Of a stretch of DNA of 64,000 nucleotides, positions 18,443 to 25,818 are shown piece by piece. The notes beneath the pieces were generated by a model that had not been told where the DNA came from, did not search any database, and saw nothing but the letters and a program-made list of their open reading frames with translations. The DNA comes from Dyadobacter sp. UC 10 (GTDB lineage: Bacteria; Bacteroidota; Bacteroidia; Cytophagales; Spirosomataceae). The stretch covers positions 4,336,501-4,400,500 of the forward strand of contig NZ_VSRN01000001.1 of assembly GCF_008369915.1 (NCBI RefSeq). The letters are read 5' to 3'. The position numbers and the translations under genes were made by a program. Positions within the stretch are counted from its first letter, which is position 1. Every line of letters begins with the position of its first letter.

Positions 18443-18856
18443 ATGATACAACTGCCTGATACCCCGCTCTTTCCAAAGGGGAATCCACTGCCAGAAAGTT
18501 ATTTTGTCGGAAACGCCTTCCTGACGCCGCTGATATCGAAAGATAAAAACAACGATTTTGCAATGGGCAGCGTGACTTTCGAGCCAGGCGCCCGCACTAA
18601 TTGGCACACGCATCCGCGAGGACAAGTTTTGATCGTAACCGAGGGTTCCGGATTTTACCAGGAAAAAGGCAAACCAGCCCGGCCCATCAAAAGAGGCGAC
18701 GTCATTAACATCTCCGAAAACACAGAGCACTGGCACGGAGCCTCAGCCAGGATCAAAATGGTGCATATCGCGGTTACCAATTATGAAGGGGAGCAAAATG
18801 TAGTTTGGCTGCAACCGGTTACAGAGGAGGAATATGCGGTAGTTAACAAACAATAA
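18443..18856 (+). CDS. Single-domain cupin protein
   Basis: 138 residues from the ATG at 18443; the in-frame ATG at 18398 adds 15 residues of no signal character. A cupin barrel is clear: FEPGARTNWHTHPRGQ supplies metal ligands His55, His57 and Gln61 (the Glu of the usual set replaced by Gln), and a second motif gives His96/His98 (TEHWHGA). Proteins of this subgroup are routinely encoded beside carboxymuconolactone decarboxylase family genes, as here (11-bp gap). Function is probably a metal-dependent isomerase or lyase-like enzyme; substrate unknown. Confidence 0.88.
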   Translation: MIQLPDTPLFPKGNPLPESYFVGNAFLTPLISKDKNNDFAMGSVTFEPGARTNWHTHPRGQVLIVTEGSGFYQEKGKPARPIKRGDVINISENTEHWHGASARIKMVHIAVTNYEGEQNVVWLQPVTEEEYAVVNKQ

Positions 18857-18867
18857 AAACGATCAGC

Positions 18868-19917
18868 ATGCGCAAATACAAAATCATCCTATTTCTCATC
18901 CTGGTTATTACCGCCAAGCGTATGATGGCGCAAAATAAGACATCCCAAACCCTGACCCCGCAAGAACAAAGCATCTCCATCATCGCCGCAATAACCGCCG
19001 AAGGCGATATGGAAGGCCTGTCAACGCAGCTCAGTGCTGGTTTGGACGCCGGATTAAGCGTTGAAGAAACCAAGGAAATCCTTGTCCAGCTTTATGCCTA
19101 CTGTGGGTTTCCAAGGAGTTTAAATGCGATCCATACATTAATGAACGTGGTTGAAGAGCGGAAAGCGGGTGGAAAGAATGACAAGCAGGGGAAAGCGGCA
19201 GCAACAAGTAAAAAAACCGCTGATAAGTACGAGCAGGGGCGGAAAGTGCTGGAAAATTTGACGAAAACAGCACAGACAAAACCGGCTCCCGGCTTCGGCG
19301 AATTTGCGCCAAGGATTGATGCTTTTTTGAAGGAACATTTGTTTGCCGACATTTTCGAAAGCGAAGTGCTCACCTTCCGGCAGCGCGAGATCGTGACCAT
19401 TTCTGCATTGGCTGCCATGCCGGGCGTTACCTCGCAATTACAGGCTCACGTGAAAATGGGAATGAATACGGGCATTACCGAAAACCAACTCGCGGAAATT
19501 GCTGACCTGATTGAAAAGTATGTCAGCAAAACGCAGGGGAATACGTTGAAAACGGTCATTTCAAAACCTCTGACTCCTGTCATTGAAAAGGATATGATGG
19601 TGCGGATTTCGGAAATCGAGATCGTGCCGGAGTTTCTGACGGAGTACAATGCCATTTTGAAGGAAGAAGCGGCAGCTTCGGTCGAAAAAGAGCAGGGTGT
19701 GGTGGCCATTTTTCCAATGTTTATCAAAGAGCAGCCCAATCAGATCCGGATCGTGGAGATTTATGCCGATAGTGCCGCTTACCAGTCGCATTTAAAGACC
19801 CCGCATTTCCAGCATTACAAAACGACAACTTTGAAAATGGTAAAGGCATTGAAGCTGATAGATATGAATTCGCTGGATTCAGTGACCATGCTGGAAATTT
19901 TCAAAAAATTGAAATAA
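18868..19917 (+). CDS. Exported carboxymuconolactone decarboxylase / ABM monooxygenase fusion
   Basis: 349 residues. Signal peptide at 1-21 (ending MMAQ). Two carboxymuconolactone-decarboxylase-like helical domains follow (about 30-95: LSVEETKEILVQLYAYCGFPRSLNA; about 130-220: FRQREIVTISALAAMPGVTSQLQAHV). The C-terminal about 105 residues (235-340) are an antibiotic-biosynthesis-monooxygenase/quinol-monooxygenase ferredoxin-like domain (MVRISEIEIVPEFLTEYNAIL, VEIYADSAAYQSHLKTPHFQHYK). The AhpD CxxC is absent, so peroxidase chemistry of that type is unlikely. Joined to the upstream cupin gene by 11 bp. The fusion and its export suggest periplasmic modification of a quinone- or lactone-like compound, which is inference. 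Confidence 0.85.
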   Translation: MRKYKIILFLILVITAKRMMAQNKTSQTLTPQEQSISIIAAITAEGDMEGLSTQLSAGLDAGLSVEETKEILVQLYAYCGFPRSLNAIHTLMNVVEERKAGGKNDKQGKAAATSKKTADKYEQGRKVLENLTKTAQTKPAPGFGEFAPRIDAFLKEHLFADIFESEVLTFRQREIVTISALAAMPGVTSQLQAHVKMGMNTGITENQLAEIADLIEKYVSKTQGNTLKTVISKPLTPVIEKDMMVRISEIEIVPEFLTEYNAILKEEAAASVEKEQGVVAIFPMFIKEQPNQIRIVEIYADSAAYQSHLKTPHFQHYKTTTLKMVKALKLIDMNSLDSVTMLEIFKKLK

Positions 19918-20081
19918 GACAGCATGAACAAAAAAAAGGACATTTTTGCCTGCGCACAGGGCGGTGAGCTTCTTCGGAAGAATGATCCTGAACATGGGAA
20001 ATTCCCGGAAGAAGTTGCCGGATGATCCGGCTATGATTGCAAATGGATGTAAAACAGATTTAACCACAAGTATTTTTTATC

Positions 20082-21140
20082 ATGACAGAAACAACAAACA
20101 TCAAAGCATACGGCACAACAGCAGCCGAGGCGCCTATAAACGCAATGGATATCAGCCGCAGGGTTCCGACTGCGCACGACGTACAAATTAAAATCCGATA
20201 CTGCGGTGTTTGCCACTCGGATATTCATACTGCCAGAAGCGAATGGGGCGGTACGATTTATCCCTGCGTTCCGGGGCATGAAATTGTTGGGGAAATCATC
20301 CGAGTCGGCGATCATGTGAGCAAGTTCAAAGTGGGCGATATCGTGGGCGTGGGTTGTATGGTGGACTCCTGTCGCGAGTGCCAGTATTGCCAGGAAGGTT
20401 TGGAACAGTATTGCGAACCGGGTATGACGGGCACTTACAATTCGCCGGACAAATACCTGGACACGCCCACTTTCGGTGGTTATTCCGAAAGCGTGGTGGT
20501 CGATGAAAATTACGTCCTCCGCATTCCTGAAAACCTGGATCTGGCGGCGACAGCACCTTTATTATGTGCAGGAATTACTACATACTCGCCATTACGACAC
20601 TGGAAAGTGGGGCCGGGGCACAAGGTTGGGGTTGTCGGGATTGGTGGTTTGGGCCACATGGGGATCAAAATCGCCAAAGCAATGGGCGCGCACGTGGTTG
20701 CATTCACTACTTCCGAATCGAAATTCTCGGAGGCTAAGCGACTTGGTGCAGATGAAGTGGTATTGTCGAAAGACGGGGAGCAAATGGCTGCTTACCGGGG
20801 CAAGCTCAACTTCATTCTTGACGCCGTCTCGGCCGAGCATGATATCGACGCATACCTGAGTTTGCTCCGCGTGGATGGTTCGCTGGCGCTTGTTGGAGCA
20901 CCTGAAAATCCGCTGCCGGTTGCAGCTTTCAGCCTGATTATGGGTCGTAAAAGCTTTGCCGGGTCGATGATCGGCGGCATTGCCGAAACGCAGGAAATGC
21001 TGGATTTCTGCGGCGAACATAATATTGTCGCAGACATTGAAATGATCGATATTCAGGAGATCAACGAAGCCTACGAACGGATGATCAAAGGCGACGTGAA
21101 ATACCGTTTCGTCATTAATCTGGCTTCTATCGCGAAGTAA
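20082..21140 (+). CDS. Zinc-dependent NAD(P) alcohol dehydrogenase (YahK/cinnamyl type)
   Basis: 352 residues of the medium-chain dehydrogenase family. Catalytic zinc ligands are Cys44 (YCGVCHSD), His66-Glu67 (PGHE) and the Cys in LLCAGITTYSPL. The structural zinc lobe is complete (Cys97, Cys100, Cys103, Cys111). The dinucleotide fold shows GIGGLGHMGIKIAKAMGAHV. The sequence is close to E. coli YahK, an NADPH aldehyde reductase of broad range. It follows the cupin/CMD pair after a 164-bp gap with no recognisable gene, and precedes the decayed paoA. Confidence 0.92.
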   Translation: MTETTNIKAYGTTAAEAPINAMDISRRVPTAHDVQIKIRYCGVCHSDIHTARSEWGGTIYPCVPGHEIVGEIIRVGDHVSKFKVGDIVGVGCMVDSCRECQYCQEGLEQYCEPGMTGTYNSPDKYLDTPTFGGYSESVVVDENYVLRIPENLDLAATAPLLCAGITTYSPLRHWKVGPGHKVGVVGIGGLGHMGIKIAKAMGAHVVAFTTSESKFSEAKRLGADEVVLSKDGEQMAAYRGKLNFILDAVSAEHDIDAYLSLLRVDGSLALVGAPENPLPVAAFSLIMGRKSFAGSMIGGIAETQEMLDFCGEHNIVADIEMIDIQEINEAYERMIKGDVKYRFVINLASIAK

Positions 21141-21299
21141 TGATAAAAAAGTGGTCTCAGGCAGGCCCATCGCGCAGCCTGAGATCACCATTAACTGGTA
21201 CGATTTAAGACAACTTGCAATCTGAACGCCATTGCCGTAGCGCCTGCAACGGTCGAGAAAGCTGCTGGATACAACCTGGGAAAAAGCTAAGCACGCCAT

Positions 21300-21502
21300 T
21301 TGAAACCGCGCCTGTTAACCCGCTGGTAAATGGTGTAAAAAAGCCGAGTGGCTTGCATTCATGGAGATCATGCTAAAAATGAAAACGACATAAAGGGATT
21401 TATGACGGTATTATTTGACGTTACGGAGCTTATTCCAACATTGTAACAGCAATTCAGGAATCAAAAACGGGGGGCAGAAATCATGATGCAATTCCAATAT
21501 GA
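21300..21502 (+). pseudogene. paoA: Remnant of paoA, [2Fe-2S] subunit of an aldehyde oxidoreductase
   Basis: Bases 21405-21502 read YGAYSNIVTAIQE in frame with the following gene, the tail of the MSGNICRCGAY cluster-binding motif of PaoA/YagT-type subunits. One base is missing in the MSGN part (ATGACGG where ATGAGCGG is expected), the first Cys codon is TGA and the second is TAC. The relic runs into the paoB start with a 20-base overlap, as in live operons. Bases 21314-21364 read VNPLVNGVKKP...LHSW, which resembles the N-terminal strand of the same family; that part is less sure. Most of the gene between is deleted. Confidence 0.75.
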
Positions 21503-22466
21503 ACGCGCAAAGTCCGTAAAGGCAGCCATCAGTGGTTTGGCAAACAGCAGCAATGCGCGGTTCATCGCCGGCGGCACAAACCTGATCGACTTGATGAAGC
21601 GGAACATTACCGCACCGACCAGGCTGGTGGATATTAATAAAGTCCCTCTCAAAGATATTCAGCAGCAAAACGGCAAAACTGTCATCGGCGCGCTGGCATT
21701 GAACAGCCAGGTAGCAGATCATAAACTGATTATTGAGAAGCACCCGCTGCTTTCGCAGGCATTGAATGCAGGAGCATCGGCACAGATCCGGAATATGGCG
21801 ACGGTAGGCGGAAATATAATGCAGCGTACACGTTGCCACTATTTTTACGATACGGCCTTGCCTTGCAACAAGCGCGACCCGGGTGTCGGCTGCGGCGCAT
21901 TGGAAGGCTTGAACCGGATGCATGCTGTCTTTGGCGCGAGTGAGCAATGTATTGCCGTGCACCCAAGCGATATGTGCGTTGCATTGGTCGCATTAGACGC
22001 GACTGTTTTGGTGGCGGGGCCGAAAGGGGAAAGACGCATTCCGTTTGAAGAATTTCACCGGCTTCCGGGCAACCAGCCAGAAAAGGATAACACGCTGCAA
22101 AACGATGAAATGATCATTTCGGTGGAGATTCCTGATAATGGATTCAGCAAAAACAGTTATTACATGAAGGTCCGCGACCGTGCTTCCTATGCTTTTGCAT
22201 TGGTATCGGTGGCAGCTGCTTTGAGTATGGACGGGAAGGTGATTAAAGATGCCAGACTGGCGATGGGCGGCGTGGCGCATAAGCCGTGGCGATTGAAAGA
22301 GGCGGAAAAGGCATTGGTGGGAGAACCGGCCACAGAAAAAACTTTCTGGCAAGCTGCGGAAATCGCAATGCAGGGTGCGAAGGCTTACAAATACAATGCA
22401 TTCAAACTGAAACTTGGCCCGAATGTGGTTGTTGAGGCCTTGAATAATGCCGCTGGCCCGATGTAA
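21483..22466 (+). CDS. paoB: FAD-binding subunit of aldehyde/xanthine oxidoreductase (PaoB-like)
   Basis: 327 residues, full length for PaoB/YagS (about 318). The FAD_binding_5 domain shows ARFIAGGTNLIDLMK and TVGGNIMQRTRC. A Cys-rich insertion carries Cys118, Cys128, Cys137 and Cys156 in the same spacing as the [4Fe-4S] ligands of E. coli PaoB (RTRCxYFxDxxLPCNKRxPGxGC). A CO-dehydrogenase-flavoprotein C-domain follows. In PaoABC this subunit passes electrons from the molybdenum subunit to the acceptor. Here paoA is a relic and no paoC is present, so the product is an orphan unless partners lie elsewhere. Start is at one of two adjacent ATGs (21483/21486). Confidence 0.88.
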   Translation: MMQFQYERAKSVKAAISGLANSSNARFIAGGTNLIDLMKRNITAPTRLVDINKVPLKDIQQQNGKTVIGALALNSQVADHKLIIEKHPLLSQALNAGASAQIRNMATVGGNIMQRTRCHYFYDTALPCNKRDPGVGCGALEGLNRMHAVFGASEQCIAVHPSDMCVALVALDATVLVAGPKGERRIPFEEFHRLPGNQPEKDNTLQNDEMIISVEIPDNGFSKNSYYMKVRDRASYAFALVSVAAALSMDGKVIKDARLAMGGVAHKPWRLKEAEKALVGEPATEKTFWQAAEIAMQGAKAYKYNAFKLKLGPNVVVEALNNAAGPM

Positions 22467-22623
22467 TACAAACCCTCAAATTAATGGTCATAAACGAAGC
22501 ATCTTTGCTAAAAGGCCCGTAAGTACCCTTTGGTAAATACTGGTATATTAAACGAAATGTCGGATATTTGCTACACCATTAAGCTTTGAAACAGGATTTT
22601 CCTACCTCGGGTAAAATGCTATT

Positions 22624-23493
22624 TTGTTCAGAAAAATAACTATCGGTTTGAACCTGTTACTGGCAATTTGCCGATCTGCGTCCTTCATCATTTATATCAT
22701 CACCAGGTATGTGCTCAGATACAGGCATGAGATATTAATGCAAAATTTCGCAAATGCATTCCCACAGAAAACAGCGGAGGAAAGAAAAGCCTTGGTGAAA
22801 GCATATTATAAACATTTGGGAGATCTGGTAGTTGAGCCGGTCCTTTTTGCCCTCGCCAGTCCCGCCGCCAGAATGAAGCTGGCTACTTACAGTAACAAAG
22901 AGCTGTTGAGCGATCTGTACGCTAAAAACAAACACGCGATCGTCTTAGCCTCCCACCATGGTAATTGGGAATACCTGATCAATTTGCCCCGGGAAGTGGA
23001 TTTTCAGGTATACACTGCATATACGCCCATTTCAAATCTGCGTATCGATAGCTGGGTACATAAAATGCGTTCGCAAATGGGCGTTACTGTGATTTTGAAG
23101 AAGAATTTTTACAAAGCCGCCCTGTCAGCTTTACGGGCGCCCGACAGCCCCGCGCTGGTAGTGGTGATAGCCGATCAGCGGCCCGCCCCGGGAAGCTCGA
23201 AGTACAGTATTGAGTTTTTAAACCAAAATACCAGCGTGCAGCTAGGTGCCGAACGTCTTGCTCTGGCTTCTAATGCGGTGGTACTTTATCTCCAGTGCAG
23301 GAAAGTTGCGCGCTTTCATTATAATTATACCTTTCATTTGATAACAGAAAATCCTGCTTCAAGTAAGCCGCTGGATATTACCCGGCAGTATTATAAAATG
23401 ATTGAAAAGGATATTGATCTCGATCCTGCTACCTGGCTCTGGTCGCATAAGCGGTGGAAACCGGTTGACCCTTTATCAGGCCGGACTCAATAG
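22624..23493 (+). CDS. LpxL/HtrB-like lysophospholipid/lipid A acyltransferase
   Basis: About 289 residues. The acyltransferase HX4E signature is HHGNWE (His111 to Glu116), followed by VVIADQRP and the closing WLWSHKRWKP, all hallmarks of the LpxL family that adds secondary acyl chains to lipid A on the inner membrane. A hydrophobic anchor spans about 8-30. The only start in frame after the stop at 22612 is a TTG at 22624; about 15 residues of the usual N-terminus are missing. An ATG 7 bp earlier (22617) is in another frame and would join after a shift in the A5 run at 22632-22636, so a recent frameshift or sequencing slip is possible. Confidence 0.85.
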   Translation: MFRKITIGLNLLLAICRSASFIIYIITRYVLRYRHEILMQNFANAFPQKTAEERKALVKAYYKHLGDLVVEPVLFALASPAARMKLATYSNKELLSDLYAKNKHAIVLASHHGNWEYLINLPREVDFQVYTAYTPISNLRIDSWVHKMRSQMGVTVILKKNFYKAALSALRAPDSPALVVVIADQRPAPGSSKYSIEFLNQNTSVQLGAERLALASNAVVLYLQCRKVARFHYNYTFHLITENPASSKPLDITRQYYKMIEKDIDLDPATWLWSHKRWKPVDPLSGRTQ

Positions 23494-23704
23494 GCGCATA
23501 GCGTCTGGTTGTATTTTTCTTCACAATTCCATCTGCATGCAAATCGCCTGCTTATGTGACCTCCATTTCGGGCGGGTAACCCTGGTGAAATCTATCACCC
23601 TGTACAAAATGATCAGTTTCAATAACCGAAGCGTTCGTTAAAAAATGATGTCACTGCTGCCCGGCAAGTCTGCTCGTCGGCAAGTTTGCAATTTATTAAA
23701 CTAA

Positions 23705-23723
23705 TGTTTAGTATTAATAAACA
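23705..23723. promoter_or_regulatory. Operator copy A of the phosphonate-type regulon
   Basis: TGTTTAGTATTAATAAACA, an inverted repeat (TGTTTA/TAAACA, 7-bp spacer). With the preceding A (23704) it is identical over 20 bp to copy B at 25625-25643. It ends 9 bp before a -7 box and so overlaps the -33 zone. Likely bound by the XRE-cupin regulator encoded at 24927-25499. Confidence 0.75.
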
Positions 23724-23732
23724 TAGATTGGT

Positions 23733-23740
23733 TACATTTG
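23733..23740 (+). promoter_or_regulatory. -7 promoter box (TACATTTG) for the HpnZ-like gene
   Basis: Exact TAnnTTTG match. Transcription would begin near 23747, downstream of the first in-frame ATG (23686), so translation must start at 23770. Same distance from operator copy A (28 bp start to start) as the box of copy B (29 bp). Confidence 0.75.
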
Positions 23741-23769
23741 AATCCAGGCAGCATCCGACATCCATTTCT

Positions 23770-24846
23770 ATGAATCTGGCAACGCTATTCATTTTTAATA
23801 AGGCAGGGGAGGACATGCAAATGGTCGAGAAGGAGATACCGGTAGTCGCGCCCGAAGAGATTCTGGTCAGAAATCTTTACACCACCATTTGTGGCAGCGA
23901 CCTGCATACTTTCTGCGGCTTGCGGCATGAAAAAACGCCTACCATCCTCGGTCATGAAATTGTGGGTGAGGTAGTGGAAACCGGCATCAAGCATTCGGGC
24001 AGGGACTATGCAGGCAGTTTGCTCAGCCCGGGTGACATTGTTACATGGAGTATTTTTTCAGCAGATCCTGCGTCCGTCCAGGCATTGAGGGGTATGCCGC
24101 AAAAAGCGTCCGGATTATTTAAATACGGCCACGCCCAGGTCACCGAGCATGATGCTTTTCATGGTGGCCTGGCCGAATATTGTGTTTTAAAAAAGAATAC
24201 GGCGGTGTTGAAAATACCGGCCGGCGTCCCGCTGGACGTGGCTGCGACAATCAACTGTGCCGTAGCGACGGTGGCAGGTGCATTGAGGCTTGCAGGGGAT
24301 CTGCGGAGAAAGCGTGTGCTCATTACGGGTTTGGGCTTGCTGGGAATCGTATGCTCGGCCATCTGTAAGGATGCGGGTGCAGCGAAAATCTGTACAGCAG
24401 ATATCAATGCCGACCGGCTCGCGCAATCCACAGCTTTCGGGGCCGACGATACTTACCTGCTCAAGAACCCGGGCGGATCAGAAACGGATTCTCAGGTACC
24501 GGAAAACTTCGATGTGGTTTTTGATATGAGTGGCGCGCCCGATGCAATGGAAACGGGGGTTGCGTCACTGGATGTAGGCGGGATCGCTGTCTGGATAGGG
24601 GCAGTTTTCAGCGCCCGGAAGGTCGTAATCGATGCGGAGCAGGTTGTTCGCAAGTTGCTGACTATAAAGGGACTGTATAATTATAATTATGAGGATTTCG
24701 TATACGCTGTGGATTTTATTGGCCGCTGTCACGCTCGTTTTCCGTTTAGTAAAATAATAGGAAAGGAATTCAGCCTGGCGGAGGCCCAATCCGCTTTTGA
24801 GTATGCTATTGAATTTAAGCCACTTAGGGTAGGTATTCGCTTTTGA
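23770..24846 (+). CDS. Phosphonate-catabolism-associated (HpnZ-type) alcohol dehydrogenase
   Basis: 358 residues of the medium-chain dehydrogenase family, closest to the HpnZ group proposed from phosphonate loci (conserved TTICGSDLHTFCG, PTILGHEIVGEVVE, LPQK/MPQK...LFKYGHAQ). Catalytic zinc ligands Cys41, His62 and Glu63 are present; the nucleotide site is GLGLLG. The structural zinc lobe, normally four Cys, has none here: the region reads WSIFSADPASVQALRGMPQK. Start 23770 is fixed by the promoter at 23733, which lies after the earlier ATG. Converges with the XRE-cupin regulator gene. The oxidised substrate is presumably a hydroxylated phosphonate intermediate, by family association only. Confidence 0.85.
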   Translation: MNLATLFIFNKAGEDMQMVEKEIPVVAPEEILVRNLYTTICGSDLHTFCGLRHEKTPTILGHEIVGEVVETGIKHSGRDYAGSLLSPGDIVTWSIFSADPASVQALRGMPQKASGLFKYGHAQVTEHDAFHGGLAEYCVLKKNTAVLKIPAGVPLDVAATINCAVATVAGALRLAGDLRRKRVLITGLGLLGIVCSAICKDAGAAKICTADINADRLAQSTAFGADDTYLLKNPGGSETDSQVPENFDVVFDMSGAPDAMETGVASLDVGGIAVWIGAVFSARKVVIDAEQVVRKLLTIKGLYNYNYEDFVYAVDFIGRCHARFPFSKIIGKEFSLAEAQSAFEYAIEFKPLRVGIRF

Positions 24847-24926
24847 ACCCTCACTGCATGCATTTGTATGCTCCCGGCAGCTGTTATTTCAAGAATTAGC
24901 CGGCCAGCGTATATAGTACAACGTAA

Positions 24927-25499
24927 CTAACTGTTCTGATCGAAAAAGTATAGTACCAGCAGGAGGCAGTTACTATCGGAAGTGTTTTTGGGCACATGCG
25001 GCAGGCGGCCATCGAAGAATATGGAATCGCCCTCTTCCAAAACCATTGTTTGTCCGTTTACCCGGCACTCGGTTTGACCTTTTATAATATAAATAAACTC
25101 GTAGGCATCGGTCGTAACTTCTTCACGGTACGATTCCGTGGTGAGTTCCAATAAGGCAAAATCAATGGTGCTGGCAGGCAGGTTGCGCATCATCATCCGA
25201 CTATAATTGAAGCCTTTCGCATCCTCTTTCTGAAACGGAGCATAGTCCTTCCGGCGGTTTACCAGGATTGTCGGTTCCAGGAGGCTCAGCCCCTGAAAGA
25301 ACTCGCTGACTTCAATTTCCAGCGACTGGATAATGCCAAGCATAACTGGCAGCGATGGGATAGTACGGCCGTTCTCAATTTGTGAAACCAATCCCTTGCT
25401 GACGCCCGATTTGTCTGCCAGTTCCTGCAGAGTCATTCGCTTGTCAAGCCTTTTTTCTTTAATGCGGCGGCCAACCTCTAAAATGAAAAATCCTCCCAT
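24927..25499 (-). CDS. XRE-family regulator with C-terminal cupin
   Basis: 190 residues from the ATG at 25499 (the frame is open to 25535). Residues about 8-62 form an XRE helix-turn-helix (MTLQELADKSGVSKGLVSQIENGR). About 115-185 is a cupin (EFIYIIKGQTECRVNGQTMVLEEGDSIFFDGRLPHVP), the usual small-molecule sensor domain of this class. It is flanked by two genes that carry the same 20-bp operator-like sequence (23705 and 25625), and its own promoter shares the second intergenic region. It is therefore the best candidate for the factor binding these sites, probably autoregulated. Ligand unknown; a phosphonate or its metabolite is a reasonable guess. Confidence 0.9.
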   Translation of the reverse strand: MGGFFILEVGRRIKEKRLDKRMTLQELADKSGVSKGLVSQIENGRTIPSLPVMLGIIQSLEIEVSEFFQGLSLLEPTILVNRRKDYAPFQKEDAKGFNYSRMMMRNLPASTIDFALLELTTESYREEVTTDAYEFIYIIKGQTECRVNGQTMVLEEGDSIFFDGRLPHVPKNTSDSNCLLLVLYFFDQNS

Positions 25500-25624
25500 G
25501 TTGCAAGAATAGCAAAAAATAGCACGCGCCCACATACACTAGACCTATTGCGATGTAGTTAGCGGCACGGTGGTCAGCAGGATAGGGTCAACAAAAATCA
25601 GTTGATTAATATTTATTTAACATA

Positions 25625-25643
25625 TGTTTAGTATTAATAAACA
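25625..25643. promoter_or_regulatory. Operator copy B of the phosphonate-type regulon
   Basis: Same TGTTTAGTATTAATAAACA as copy A, with the same preceding A, and preceded in both places by a related TTTATTnAAC stretch. It lies 10 bp before the -7 box at 25654 and between the divergent regulator and phosphodiesterase genes. Confidence 0.78.
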
Positions 25644-25653
25644 GAACTTTATT

Positions 25654-25661
25654 TACCTTTG
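25654..25661 (+). promoter_or_regulatory. -7 promoter box (TACCTTTG) for the phosphodiesterase gene
   Basis: Exact TAnnTTTG match 10 bp downstream of operator copy B and about 157 bp upstream of the start codon. Confidence 0.72.
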
Positions 25662-25818
25662 AGATCATCTTACTGACAGTCAGATAATCTCAGCCGGCGC
25701 TTACCATTTTGAGGAAACTTTCCCGGGTATGCGATTCTTAAATTGTATGATGACGGTAAGGTCGAAAATCATTACTACGAACATCATTTGAAATAACAAA
25801 CAAACCGCTGACACCTGT

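Larger units (their letters stand above)
25500..25818. other. Divergent regulatory region of the phosphonate-type locus
   Basis: No gene seen. It contains operator copy B (25625-25643), the plus-strand -7 box (25654-25661) and about 150 nt of leader for the phosphodiesterase gene; the regulator promoter must also lie here. Confidence 0.7.

Noticed and set aside
19924..20025. 33-codon ORF starting MNKKKDIFACAQGG in the gap before the alcohol dehydrogenase
   Set aside because: No recognisable family, short, and another frame is open over the same bases. It may be a gene relic, but there is no support.
21155..21184. Hairpin TCTCAGGC/GCCTGAGA after the alcohol dehydrogenase gene as a terminator
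   Set aside because: The 8-bp stem is real and 14 bp after the stop codon, but no T-run follows, so termination cannot be claimed.
20592..21299. 235-codon minus-strand frame
   Set aside because: Runs over the well-supported alcohol dehydrogenase gene and into the paoA relic; no protein family features.
22467..22623. Possible paoC remnant after paoB
   Set aside because: No translated frame resembles the start of the molybdenum subunit.
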